A stretch of DNA of 64,000 nt from Planctomycetota bacterium (GCA_003388505.1 QQVO01000053.1:99671-163670); one strand, 5' to 3'. Positions 47,258-55,457 are shown, numbered from the stretch's first letter. Notes: generated by a model from the sequence alone, not told the origin. Program-made: numbers and translations.

Positions 47258-47822
47258 CGGCTGCGACGCCTCGGCTGCGATTGTCAAACACGTAATAGAC
47301 CGGATGGCCGTAACGGCTCTTGTGGAACGTCTCCGGCGTGATCAGTCTTCGGCCTGCCCTCTTTCGGCGCCCGCCGTAAATCGTCGAAAGCGCCCTGCGA
47401 GTGCGACTCTTCGGGGACGTCGAACCGGCCCGGACGAAACCGGCCTTCTCGAAAAACGGATTCACGCGGCCCATCTCCGCGAGCGCCTCAATCCAGCGAT
47501 AGGGGCACAGTTCGCAACTCCGGCGGACGAACGCGGCCGCCAGTCCCGCGCCCCGATACGACGGATGCAGCACCACCCGCGAGAGCATCACCAGTTGCGC
47601 GTTCATCGCCCGAATCACGTCGCGCGACCAACGTCCACTACGGCCGAAGTAGCGGTTGCGCGGCGCCAGCGACATCGGCGGCGAGACGAACAGGCAGATG
47701 CCGATCGGTTCCTCCCCGTGCCATAACAACGTTCCAAACCGCATCAGACCGATGTGCCTGCTGCGATAATGCCACCGAGCGAAGTACGCCCAGTCGCGCG
47801 GGGACGAGCGGCTGATCCACAA
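47157..47822 (-). CDS. GNAT acetyltransferase, probably second half of an ATPase-GNAT fusion
   Basis: A 221-residue frame encoding a GNAT-fold domain: DWAYFARWHYRSRHIGLM, then LSRVVLHPSYRGAGLAAAFV, which holds the acetyl-CoA pyrophosphate loop (R-G-A-G). The only independent start is a TTG at 47822 with a poorly spaced AAGGG. No ATG lies between the previous in-frame stop and the domain. The open frame extends back through an A9 run inside the ATPase gene, so a -1 shift there would make one ATPase-acetyltransferase protein. Confidence 0.75.
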   Translation of the reverse strand: MWISRSSPRDWAYFARWHYRSRHIGLMRFGTLLWHGEEPIGICLFVSPPMSLAPRNRYFGRSGRWSRDVIRAMNAQLVMLSRVVLHPSYRGAGLAAAFVRRSCELCPYRWIEALAEMGRVNPFFEKAGFVRAGSTSPKSRTRRALSTIYGGRRKRAGRRLITPETFHKSRYGHPVYYVFDNRSRGVAADGRQRENDETKSREFSAADGDPSRGGSDQNRRD

Positions 47823-48505
47823 GTCCCTTGCGAATGAGATCGCTCTTTTTTTTTCGCGCTGTCCCGCCCTTGCACCTCAATGCCCCCGTTCAGACGGCAC
47901 ACGACGTGCACGTCGGGCGCCAGATCATCGACCACATCTTCGTGAGTCGTCGCCAGCAGAAAGCCTTGCCCCGTCCGCCGGGCGGTGCGCCGGATGTTGT
48001 ACGCGATCACCCGCGCCAGCGTGCGGTCCAGGGTGGCGGTGAACTCATCCGCCAGCAGCCATTCGGCCTGCTCCCGAAGGCCACGCGCCAAGCGGTAGCG
48101 ATACCGCTGACCGTCACTCAACTCCGCCGGCGTGCGCAGCATCAACTGCGCTTCACCCAGACCGCACGTCGACAGCGCATGCATCGCTTCGGCGACCGGA
48201 AGCCGCATCCCGTCGATCAGCGTCCCCTCCCCCAATTCGAGCGCGTCGACGTCCACAACCCCCGCCCCGCCGGATGGTTCACCGCCATCACTCAACCACC
48301 CGGCGGTTGCGCGCAGCAGCGACGATTTCCCCGATCCGCTCTCCCCGCCGAAGAGCACAACGTCGCCCCCTTCGATCGGCAACTCCAGATCCTCGGCAAT
48401 CACGTGCCGCCCCTGGTCGAACCCGATCCCGAAGTGGTCCATGACCTGCGCAGCACGAACGGAGTTCTGCTTAGGCAGAAAACTGTGTGACACTGTCAGC
48501 TTCAT
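47744..48505 (-). CDS. ABC-type ATPase (COG2401-like), first half of probable fusion
   Basis: A 253-residue stand-alone ABC ATPase with no membrane partner. Walker A is FGGESGSGKSSLLRA, the signature is ELSDGQRYRYRLA (LSDGQ instead of LSGGQ), Walker B is WLLADEFTATLDR, and the switch His is in LATTHEDVVDDL. GGAGGA precedes the ATG at 48505 and comes from an ACGGAG-type repeat. The last 33 residues after the A9 run are low-complexity and basic, unlike a natural domain end. A -1 shift replaces them with the GNAT domain. Confidence 0.82.
   Translation of the reverse strand: MKLTVSHSFLPKQNSVRAAQVMDHFGIGFDQGRHVIAEDLELPIEGGDVVLFGGESGSGKSSLLRATAGWLSDGGEPSGGAGVVDVDALELGEGTLIDGMRLPVAEAMHALSTCGLGEAQLMLRTPAELSDGQRYRYRLARGLREQAEWLLADEFTATLDRTLARVIAYNIRRTARRTGQGFLLATTHEDVVDDLAPDVHVVCRLNGGIEVQGRDSAKKKERSHSQGTCGSAARPRATGRTSLGGIIAAGTSV
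47846..47854 (-). other. A9 homopolymer: candidate frameshift or slippage site
   Basis: On the minus strand the ATPase frame reads GCG AAA AAA AAA GAG. Re-reading one A (-1) leads into AGA GCG ATC TCA and on into the GNAT domain. The GNAT frame has a TGA 12 codons before the end of the run, so the two frames overlap only around the run. A fusion would have 220 + 229 = 449 residues. Confidence 0.65.
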
Positions 48506-48511
48506 TCGATT

Positions 48512-48545
48512 CCTCCGTGTCTCCGTGCCTCCGTGGTGAACAGTC
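48512..48545 (-). repeat. ACGGAG-type dispersed repeat, copy 1
   Basis: On the minus strand, TTCACCACGGAGGCACGGAG followed by ACACGGAGG. A related block is at 61213-61248. It overlaps the leader of the ATPase gene and provides its Shine-Dalgarno. Confidence 0.7.
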
Positions 48546-48549
48546 CGCA

Positions 48550-49155
48550 CTATTCATCGATGGAACTTCGCGGTACATCGCGACCGAACGAGACATGCAA
48601 CGCAACGTCCCCCTCGGCAGCGAGCAAGTCATCAAGCCGCGCCCGGACGCCCCCCCACCGCTCGTGGGGCACTTCGAGAACGGCCCTCACGTTCGAACCA
48701 TCGATCGCGTCCTCCTGATCCGACGCGACGGACTCCGTCTCCGCCGGTTCGAATACGAGATCCCGCAGTTCGTCCTCGTCGAATCCGGTGAGCGTGGCGT
48801 CGAAGTCGGGAAGGGCGCACAGCTCCTCCGTCAGTTCAACCAGCTTCATCGCGTCCCAGTCTCCCGCCGCCGACTGGTTGTTCAGCACGACGTTCAGCGC
48901 CTTCTCGCGTTCGAGCGGCAGGTCGACCACGATGCAGTCCACCTCCTCGTCCCCCCGTTGCCGCAGGATTCCCAGCCGCTGGTGCCCGCCCACAACATGC
49001 CCGGTGCGTCGATTCCACACCAGCGGCTGTACGAGATCGAATTCCTCCAGCGACCGCTTCAGTTTCTCGTAGGCCCGGTCGCCCGGCCGCAAAGCAATCC
49101 GCGGGTTGTACGGCGCCGGTTGCAGTTGCGAGATCGGAATGCGTTGGTAGTCCAT
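48550..49155 (-). CDS. ParB/Spo0J-like nuclease-domain protein
   Basis: A 201-residue protein with a ParB N-terminal domain: QRIPISQLQPAPYNPRIALR, then SLEEFDLVQPLVWNRRTGHV and VGGHQRLGIL, the conserved GGHQR/GHRR block that binds or hydrolyses CTP in ParB relatives. The C-terminal part is acidic (DEDELRDLVFEPAETESVAS) and has no centromere-type HTH. Stand-alone ParB domains of this type are frequent in phages. It starts four bases after the stop of the HTH gene. Confidence 0.85.
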   Translation of the reverse strand: MDYQRIPISQLQPAPYNPRIALRPGDRAYEKLKRSLEEFDLVQPLVWNRRTGHVVGGHQRLGILRQRGDEEVDCIVVDLPLEREKALNVVLNNQSAAGDWDAMKLVELTEELCALPDFDATLTGFDEDELRDLVFEPAETESVASDQEDAIDGSNVRAVLEVPHERWGGVRARLDDLLAAEGDVALHVSFGRDVPRSSIDE

Positions 49156-49159
49156 GGCG

Positions 49160-49510
49160 TTACTCTCCCGCGCCGTTGCGGCGTTCGTCCGCCGTATTCG
49201 GACATCGCTGCCTCGAATCGGAGCGGCAATCGCGACGCACCCGCAGCAGTTCCGGCGGCGGATCGAAATTCGTCTGGAGTTCCTGCTGAATCTTCCGCAG
49301 ACAGCGGGAGACATGCCCCTTGGGGTGCCCGAACGCCCGCCCGATGCACTCCAAAGGCCAGTCGGCGTTGGTTCGCAGCGACAGCATCGCGAGGTACTTC
49401 CACCGCAACTGGTCATCCCCCGCGTAATGCCGATGCACCTCGGTCCAGAAGTCATCCGGACCGCTGCGCGGGAGAATCACCTTTTCCTTGCCCCTGTTCA
49501 TCACCGACAT
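49160..49510 (-). CDS. Phage-type helix-turn-helix protein
   Basis: A 116-residue basic protein. After a charged start (MSVMNRGKEKVILPRSGPDD) comes a helical region ending in WPLECIGRAFGHPKGHVSRC, a sigma-region-4-like HTH, and a basic helix (LRKIQQELQ). It is first in the minus-strand cassette and probably regulates it or binds the element's DNA. Confidence 0.65.
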   Translation of the reverse strand: MSVMNRGKEKVILPRSGPDDFWTEVHRHYAGDDQLRWKYLAMLSLRTNADWPLECIGRAFGHPKGHVSRCLRKIQQELQTNFDPPPELLRVRRDCRSDSRQRCPNTADERRNGAGE

Positions 49511-49577
49511 CTCTGATCGCCTCCGGGAACGCAGCAGGTCTCATCCGGCGCCGCTCAAACTGGCGCGGTCCGTTGCG

Positions 49578-49597
49578 CCGGGCTCCGCTGAGCCCGG
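49578..49597. repeat. Hairpin in the divergent gap 49511-49812
   Basis: CCGGGCTC-CGCT-GAGCCCGG, a perfect 8-bp stem. The 302-base gap separates the cassette from the ThiF-like gene and must contain both promoters. Nothing else was recognised in it. Confidence 0.6.
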
Positions 49598-49812
49598 TTG
49601 CGCGCGACGGGCAAAGTCTCGCGCTACTAACGCCGCCGCGCGAAGACCGAACAGATCGTTTTCCGCCCCGGCGCGAAAATTCGCAGCCCGTCCTGCCTCC
49701 CCCGCGAGTCAGCACTCACACAGTGCGCTGCAACCAACGCCCGCAAACAGCTAAGCTGCACTCGCCCCCCCCACTGCGGGGAATCGAAATTGTCCAAACC
49801 GCCGTGTCGTCA

Positions 49813-50856
49813 ATGATCCCGCCCGAATTCGAGCGATATCAGAAACAGGTTCTCTTCGCCGGCATCGGCGAAGAGGGGCAGCGGCGCATCACGCAGTCAC
49901 GAGCTCTGCTCATCGGCTGCGGCGCGCTCGGATCGGTGATCGCCGACCAGATCGTCCGCGCTGGAGTCGGTTTCATCCGTCTCGTCGATCGCGACTTCGT
50001 GGAGCTTTCCAACCTGCAGCGGCAGGTGCTCTACGACGAACAGGACGTGGCCGATCAGTTGCCCAAAGCAGTCGCCGCCGAACGCAAACTGCGGCGAATC
50101 AACAGCGCGATCGAAATCGAATCGGTCGTCGCCGACGTCAACCACACGAACATCCTCGAGCTGGCGGACGGCGTCGATGTCATCCTCGACGGGACCGACA
50201 ACTTCGAGGTCCGGTTTCTCATCAACGACGCCTCGCTCGAAACCGGCATCCCCTGGGTCAACGGAGGCTGCATCGGCTCTCACGGTCAGGTGATGACGAT
50301 CATTCCCGGCCGCACCGCGTGCCTCCGCTGCCTGATCACCGGCGAACCGGAACCCGGCGCGACGGAAACCTGCGACACGGCCGGCGTGCTGGGACCGGCG
50401 GTCAACGTCGTCTCCTCGTTACAGACCGTCGACGCGCTCAAATTGCTCTCCGGACAGTTCGATGCGATCGATCCGGTCCTCACCGTCATCGACGTCTGGG
50501 ACGGAACAATGCGGCGGCTCAAACTCGGCGATCTCCCGGAAAAGACCAACTGTCCCGCCTGTCGCGGCGGCGAGCGAAAATGGCTCCGCGGAGAACAGGG
50601 AGCCCGCACCACCGTGCTCTGCGGCAGAAACGCGGTGCAGGTTTCTCCCGGCCGAATGGCGCAGTTGTCGCTGGATGAACTCTCCACGAAGCTCCGCCCC
50701 AGCGGCGAAGTGACGGCGAATCCGTTCCTGTTGAAGCTGAAATTGAAGGAGCCCGACTGCGAAATCACAGTCTTTCGGGACGGCCGCGCCATCATTAAAG
50801 GAACCGACGATGTCGCAGCAGCCCGCTCGCTCTACTCCCGCTACATCGGTAGCTGA
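49813..50856 (+). CDS. ThiF/MoeB/HesA-family adenylyltransferase
   Basis: A 347-residue E1-like enzyme. The nucleotide loop is IGCGALGS (34-41), then LVDRDFVELSNLQRQVLYDE (binding Asp and Arg) and ILDGTDNFEVRFLINDASLE. Two zinc pairs, CLRC and CPAC, lie on either side of the loop region where the catalytic Cys would sit (ATETCDTAGVLGP). Such enzymes adenylate the C-terminus of a ubiquitin-like sulfur carrier (MoaD/ThiS). The C-terminal 80 residues are strand-rich and could be a fused carrier-like domain, though no terminal Gly-Gly is present (it ends RYIGS). ATG 49813 fits the family; upstream in-frame sequence is not coding. Confidence 0.9.
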   Translation: MIPPEFERYQKQVLFAGIGEEGQRRITQSRALLIGCGALGSVIADQIVRAGVGFIRLVDRDFVELSNLQRQVLYDEQDVADQLPKAVAAERKLRRINSAIEIESVVADVNHTNILELADGVDVILDGTDNFEVRFLINDASLETGIPWVNGGCIGSHGQVMTIIPGRTACLRCLITGEPEPGATETCDTAGVLGPAVNVVSSLQTVDALKLLSGQFDAIDPVLTVIDVWDGTMRRLKLGDLPEKTNCPACRGGERKWLRGEQGARTTVLCGRNAVQVSPGRMAQLSLDELSTKLRPSGEVTANPFLLKLKLKEPDCEITVFRDGRAIIKGTDDVAAARSLYSRYIGS

Positions 50857-50959
50857 GCCCGACCCCGGATTGTTCATCGAGTCTGGCACCACACGCACAG
50901 AGCGCCCAGCAGTAGGGTCCGGCTGTGCGCCTTACGAATCGATTCCGAGTCCGGGCCGG

Positions 50960-51706
50960 TCAATCGTCGCGATCCAGCACGCGTTCAATGAGCCGGGAGG
51001 CCGCCTGCAGCGCCTCGGCAGGAATCTGGTGCATGCCCGCAAACGGGAGAAACTGAACTTCCAGACCGGCGCCGGTCAACACGTCGCGCAACCATTCAGC
51101 GGCTTCAAAAGGCAGCAACGGATCGGACCGGCCATGACTCTGGACAACCGGCAACCCCGATCGACGCGGAGCCGCATCCCGCCATTCATCCTCACACAAA
51201 AGCGTCCCCGACCAGACGACCACCCCGCCCGGCGCTTCATCAGCGCGGAGCGCAACATCAGTCGCCAGCATCGAACCCTGAGAAAACCCCCCGATGACGA
51301 ACCGCGACATCGGCAACCCCGTCTCTTCCCGGATCTCGCTCAGCAATTCGTTCAACATCCTTCGCGCGTCGGCCAGTTGCGGCGGACAATCCTTTCGCAG
51401 ATCGCGAAACTCCCCCCCTTCAATCGCCGCCTGCATCCGAGCCATGTCGAGCGGCCACCAGGCCCGGCCTCCCGGAATTCCTTCGCTGTCCAATCGCAAC
51501 GGCGCTGCAGGAAACACGAATCGCACTCGATCCGCCGACGCGCCAAGGTGCCGTCCCAGTTCTCCCACAACCGGAACCAGATCCTCACCCGGCGCTCCAA
51601 AGCCGTGACAGAACACCGCCACCACCGCCGGAGACTCCCTCGCCCCCTCGCGATCGACGATGTTGCACTCAAGCCCCCCGCGCGTCGTCGTTTCGATCTG
51701 ATACAT
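50960..51706 (-). CDS. Phospholipase/carboxylesterase-type alpha/beta hydrolase
   Basis: A 248-residue hydrolase of the carboxylesterase 2/phospholipase group. FCHGFGAPGEDLVPVVGEL carries the oxyanion His-Gly, FVIGGFSQGSMLATDVAL has the nucleophile Ser, VVQSHGRSDPLLPFEAAEWL has the Asp, and FAGMHQIPAEAL the His. No signal peptide. ATG 51706 has a G-rich Shine-Dalgarno-like tract. Confidence 0.9.
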   Translation of the reverse strand: MYQIETTTRGGLECNIVDREGARESPAVVAVFCHGFGAPGEDLVPVVGELGRHLGASADRVRFVFPAAPLRLDSEGIPGGRAWWPLDMARMQAAIEGGEFRDLRKDCPPQLADARRMLNELLSEIREETGLPMSRFVIGGFSQGSMLATDVALRADEAPGGVVVWSGTLLCEDEWRDAAPRRSGLPVVQSHGRSDPLLPFEAAEWLRDVLTGAGLEVQFLPFAGMHQIPAEALQAASRLIERVLDRDD

Positions 51707-51817
51707 GAGCAATCCCCCCGGTTGGCTCCCGCTGCCCTGCCAAGCGACTGATTTCGTCCCAACTCTCGTCAATCCCCACCGGCCGGCTCATTCGACGCGG
51801 CAATGAGCTGAGTCACA

Positions 51818-51861
51818 TTGACAACATGCGTGTCATATTGACGTCACTCCGCGTGTCAAAT
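51818..51861 (+). promoter_or_regulatory. Putative operator: two adjacent TTGAC/GTCA inverted repeats
   Basis: TTGACA-ACATGCG-TGTCAT (51818-51836) is followed directly by ATTGACGTCA and GCGTGTCAAAT (51837-51861). A TATACAAT element lies downstream near 51900. The pattern suggests a dimeric regulator's sites upstream of the gene at 52026; the regulator is unknown. Confidence 0.4.
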
Positions 51862-52025
51862 CGCCCCGATCCGTCACGGCGAGCAATTGTGCTAAGTTTA
51901 TACAATAAAACGGCTTGTGATTCAAACGCCTCCCTCACCCAGCCAACGGCATGAGGTCTGCATTACGAAGACTCCCGGGAAATCTCCCGCACAATCGATC
52001 CACCCTTCGACCCAGGGAGCCAATC

Positions 52026-52730
52026 ATGAAAGCCACCGGCCTCACAACCGCCGCAGTCCTCCTTGCTCTGATTTCGTTCAACGACAGCGCCTTCGCCAAC
52101 CACCGCACCTGGCGCGTGCTGGACGATCTGACCTACGACGCGCTCGGCCACGCCCGCGACGCCCGCTGGGAAATCCACGACCACTTCGTCGCCTCCCGCG
52201 ATTACGAAGAACTGCTCGACGACGCCCACGCCCTCACTTCCGCACTGAGGGCGATCCAAGACGCCATCGAAGAGGAACGAAACCCCCGCGCCATCCGGCG
52301 GCTGGTCGGCGAGACGCACGATATTCTGATGCACCTCGAGGAACACGCCGAACGCTGCGAGTACGGCCGCATGGTCCCCGGCACGGTCTCCTACAACAAC
52401 GGGCGGTTCCGCTATCGTCCTGAGATTCGGCATGCCGGGTACGTCCACGTGCGGGCCCTGAAGGAACACATCCGCCTCGTCGACGACATCCTGCACGAAC
52501 TCGAAGAGGAACTCATTCTCATGCGCCGCGGACGCCGCCATGATCACGACATCCACGACGACCGGGCACCCCGAGTCCCGTATTTCGACGATTCCACCGC
52601 TCCCGGCCCGGCCCTTCCCCCGCGACCGACGATTCTGCCCTACGAGAGCAGCGCCGAATCACACGACGTCAGCCGCCCTTTGGTCGGCAGCCGCACCAAC
52701 GACTTCTGGCTGCGACTGCTCCTGAACTGA
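52026..52730 (+). CDS. Secreted helical hypothetical protein
   Basis: A 234-residue protein with a signal peptide (MKATGLTTAAVLLALISFND, cleavage near AFANH) and a well-placed AGGGAG before the ATG. The mature part is helical and rich in His, Asp and Glu (DALGHARDARWEIHDHFVAS; HILHELEEE-like HDILHELEEELILMRRG near 170), ending in a Pro-rich segment. No family was recognised. It is monocistronic, with candidate operators upstream and a perfect terminator downstream. Confidence 0.75.
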   Translation: MKATGLTTAAVLLALISFNDSAFANHRTWRVLDDLTYDALGHARDARWEIHDHFVASRDYEELLDDAHALTSALRAIQDAIEEERNPRAIRRLVGETHDILMHLEEHAERCEYGRMVPGTVSYNNGRFRYRPEIRHAGYVHVRALKEHIRLVDDILHELEEELILMRRGRRHDHDIHDDRAPRVPYFDDSTAPGPALPPRPTILPYESSAESHDVSRPLVGSRTNDFWLRLLLN

Positions 52731-52761
52731 CCGGCGACTTCACTGACACCACCGGAATCCA

Positions 52762-52802
52762 CGATCCCGCAGCGGGAACGCCCGCTGCGGGATCGTTTTT
52801 TT
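52762..52802 (+). terminator. Rho-independent terminator
   Basis: A perfect 15-bp stem (52762-52776 with 52781-52795), 4-base loop AACG, followed by a run of T residues. It ends the transcript of the gene at 52026. Confidence 0.93.
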
Positions 52803-52898
52803 CGCACAACCTCGAATTGTCCTCGGCGGTTCAACCCCCCGCTTCGCCGCGGTGCAATCGCTGCTGTTTCGTGGTTCAGGCCACGCCGCTTGCATTTT

Positions 52899-52922
52899 CG
52901 GATGTTAAGGTCCTAAAATCCG
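52899..52922 (+). promoter_or_regulatory. Possible Rrf2 autoregulatory site
   Basis: CGGAT (52899-52903) and ATCCG (52918-52922) form an inverted repeat immediately before the GTG start of the Rrf2 gene, and CGGATGT occurs twice. The Rrf2 proteins often bind their own promoter, but this site is only inferred from position. Confidence 0.3.
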
Positions 52923-52925
52923 GAT

Positions 52926-53414
52926 GTGATTTCTCAATCGGTCGAATACGCGCTCCGCGCTATCGTCACGCTCGCCCAGCAGGAGGGAGAACCGTGCACG
53001 GCAAAGGTGATCGCGCAGATCACCCGCGTCCCGGAAGCCTATCTTGCGAAACTCATGCAGGGGTTGGCACGGGCGGGGCTCGTCAACTCCCAGCGCGGCC
53101 TCCACGGCGGATTCACACTCAATCGAGATCCGCACGATTTGACGATCTGGAACATTGTTGAAATCGTTGATCCGATTCGCCGGATTCATGAGTGCCCCCT
53201 GGGGATCGAGTCACACGGAACGACACTGTGTCCCCTGCACCGACGGCTCGACGAGGCGATACAAGGCGTCGAGACCACATTTCGAGAGACGACTGTGAGC
53301 GAACTTCTGGCGCCTGCAGGCAGCGTCGCGCCGCTGTGTGAGGAAACGAAAGTGTTCTCGCTCGACGGCCGCACCGGTCGCGTACGGTCACGAAAACGAT
53401 CAACCTCGAAGTGA
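52926..53414 (+). CDS. Rrf2-family transcriptional regulator
   Basis: A 162-residue regulator. The winged HTH is typical: SQSVEYALRAIVTLAQQ, VPEAYLAKLMQGLARAGLVN and RGLHGGFTLNRDP. In the region where IscR/NsrR hold three Fe-S cysteines, this protein has Cys at 90 and 102 but His/Ser at the middle position (ECPLGIESHGTTLCPLH). The cluster, if any, would be ligated differently. The start is GTG 52926. It precedes a cytochrome c gene by 22 bases, suggesting control of a redox or stress function. Confidence 0.92.
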   Translation: MISQSVEYALRAIVTLAQQEGEPCTAKVIAQITRVPEAYLAKLMQGLARAGLVNSQRGLHGGFTLNRDPHDLTIWNIVEIVDPIRRIHECPLGIESHGTTLCPLHRRLDEAIQGVETTFRETTVSELLAPAGSVAPLCEETKVFSLDGRTGRVRSRKRSTSK

Positions 53415-53436
53415 ATCCCGATTCCTGACAGATCCA

Positions 53437-54777
53437 ATGATGCACTCGATTCCTGCACGGACACATTCGGCGACCTGTTGGAGATGGCTGGGCTGCCTCA
53501 CGCTTCTGGTCGCCGCCCGAACGGCCCAAGCGCAACTCAACTTTGAATCGGAGCCCATCAACTACGAGACCGCGCCCACGACGAATCGCGTCGCGTCTCT
53601 GCAGCAGGCCATTGACGATGGCGCGGCAACGCTCGAATGGGACGAAGAACATGGCTATCTCCGTTCCGTATTGGAGCATCTCGACGTTCCGGTTTCGTCC
53701 CAGATGCTGGTCTTCTCGAAAACCAGCTTTCAGCAACGTCGCATCACGTCTCGCCGTCCACGAGCGATCTATTTCAACGACGACGTCTACGTCGGCTGGG
53801 TGCAACGAGGGGACGTGGTCGAGGTGTCGACCGTCGACAACAATCTCGGAGGCGTTTTCTATACGCTCAATCAGGAAGAAACCGAGACCCCTCGCTTTGT
53901 CCGCGACCGAGGGCAATGCCTCACCTGCCACGCTTCATCGCGAACGGCCGGAGTTCCCGGGCATCTCGTTCGTTCGGTCTACGCCGACCGATCGGGACAA
54001 CCGTTCTTCGGCTCGGGAACCTTCACAACCGACCATCGCAGTCCGTTCAAGGAACGCTGGGGCGGATGGTACGTCACCGGATCGCACGGAAAGCAGCGGC
54101 ACATGGGCAATGTCGCGCTCGACAGATCCGATGCCCCCGAAGCGATGGATCGAGAGGCCGGAGCGAACATATCCGACCTCTCCGAGTTGCTCGACGTCTC
54201 ACCCTATCTGGCCCGCTCCAGCGATATCGTCGCCCTCATGCTGCTCGAGCACCAGACGCAGGCACAGAATCTCATCACCCGCGCCGCGTTCGAGACTCGT
54301 TCCGCACTGCACTATGACCAGATCATGAACGACGCTCTCGATCGACCCGCCGACTTCCGCAGCGAATCCGCCACGCGCCGCATCGAGTCCGCCGTCGACA
54401 AGCTGGTCGACTACCTCCTCTTTGTCGACGAGTTCACGCTCGAAGACGGAGTCGAAGGGAACTCCGCCTTCACAGACGAATTCACCGCGCAGGGACCGTT
54501 CGACCGCCGGGGAAGGTCGCTGCGGCAGGTGGACCTGAATCAGCGACTGATGAAATATCCGTGCAGTTACCTGATCTACTCTGCACAGTTTCGGAGTCTC
54601 CCGGAACCGGCTTTGGAGTATGCCTACCGTCGGCTGTTCAGCATCCTTTCCGGGTCCGAAAGTGACGAGCGATACGCGCACCTGACGCAGGTCGACCGCG
54701 AGTCCGTACTGGAAATCCTCAACGAGACGCATCCGCAGCTACTGGACTGGTGGAAGGACTCACAAGTCGATCCGTGA
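53437..54777 (+). CDS. Secreted single-haem cytochrome c-type protein
   Basis: A 446-residue protein with a signal peptide (MMHSIPARTHSATCWRWLGC, then LTLLVAARTAQA) and one haem-binding CLTCH (Cys161, Cys164, His165). The rest is a mixed domain with no recognised enzyme motif. It follows the Rrf2 gene by 22 bases and is probably co-regulated with it. Function in electron transfer or redox sensing is inferred only from the haem motif. Confidence 0.8.
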   Translation: MMHSIPARTHSATCWRWLGCLTLLVAARTAQAQLNFESEPINYETAPTTNRVASLQQAIDDGAATLEWDEEHGYLRSVLEHLDVPVSSQMLVFSKTSFQQRRITSRRPRAIYFNDDVYVGWVQRGDVVEVSTVDNNLGGVFYTLNQEETETPRFVRDRGQCLTCHASSRTAGVPGHLVRSVYADRSGQPFFGSGTFTTDHRSPFKERWGGWYVTGSHGKQRHMGNVALDRSDAPEAMDREAGANISDLSELLDVSPYLARSSDIVALMLLEHQTQAQNLITRAAFETRSALHYDQIMNDALDRPADFRSESATRRIESAVDKLVDYLLFVDEFTLEDGVEGNSAFTDEFTAQGPFDRRGRSLRQVDLNQRLMKYPCSYLIYSAQFRSLPEPALEYAYRRLFSILSGSESDERYAHLTQVDRESVLEILNETHPQLLDWWKDSQVDP

Positions 54778-54971
54778 ACCGACTCCGGGTCAACGGGTCC
54801 GCGCCTCGAACCCTTCGCTCGCCGCCCCTGCCGGCAAACGCGCCCGGTTTGCGTTCCCGCCCGCGACCACGGAAACTGCACAATCGAGGTGTTGCAGTTG
54901 CACCGCACACTTCGGTCGCCGCCTGGCTTTGCAAGTGACCGGTCATGCATCCGAATACGAAGGTTCTCAAT

Positions 54972-55457
54972 ATGGTCCAGATTAAACGCATCCTCAACCC
55001 CACCGACTTCAGCGAATCCTCCAGCGAGGGGACGAAGTTCGCTCTTGAATTCGCCGAACGATTTGATGCGGAACTCCACCTGCTGCATGTCATCCACGAC
55101 GTCTCGACGCAGATCCCCGATTTCGGTATGGGCCTGGCGTTCCCAGGCTTCGCCGAGCAGATCCCGGAGCGCATGCAGAAGCAGGAAGAGGCAGCGATCA
55201 AAGGACTTTCGGAACTCACGCCGACAGGCTGGAGCAAGGACCATTCGGTCGTCATGGCCGTGAAACAGGGACAGGCGTTCGTCGAAATCATCCGCTACGC
55301 CCGCAGCCACCACATCGATCTGATCGTGATGGGCACCCACGGCCGCTCCGGGTTGGCCCACGCCCTGCTGGGCAGCGTCGCCGAACGCGTCGTCCAGAAA
55401 TCCCCCTGCCCGGTCCTCACCATCCGGCCGACCGATCACGAATTCGAGATGCCGTAA
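54972..55457 (+). CDS. Universal stress protein (UspA family)
   Basis: A 161-residue single Usp domain: IKRILNPTDFSESSSEGTKF at the start and IVMGTHGRSGLAHALLGSVA near the end, which holds the G-2x-G-9x-G-S ATP-binding pattern. It probably binds ATP and acts in stress survival. ATG 54972 has AAGG upstream; ATG 54945 is in frame. It lies about 195 bases after the cytochrome gene. Confidence 0.93.
   Translation: MVQIKRILNPTDFSESSSEGTKFALEFAERFDAELHLLHVIHDVSTQIPDFGMGLAFPGFAEQIPERMQKQEEAAIKGLSELTPTGWSKDHSVVMAVKQGQAFVEIIRYARSHHIDLIVMGTHGRSGLAHALLGSVAERVVQKSPCPVLTIRPTDHEFEMP

Noticed and set aside
48487..49812. A long open extension upstream of the ThiF-like gene in the same frame
   Set aside because: The sequence is opposite the ParB and HTH genes and lacks any domain; the family start is at 49813.
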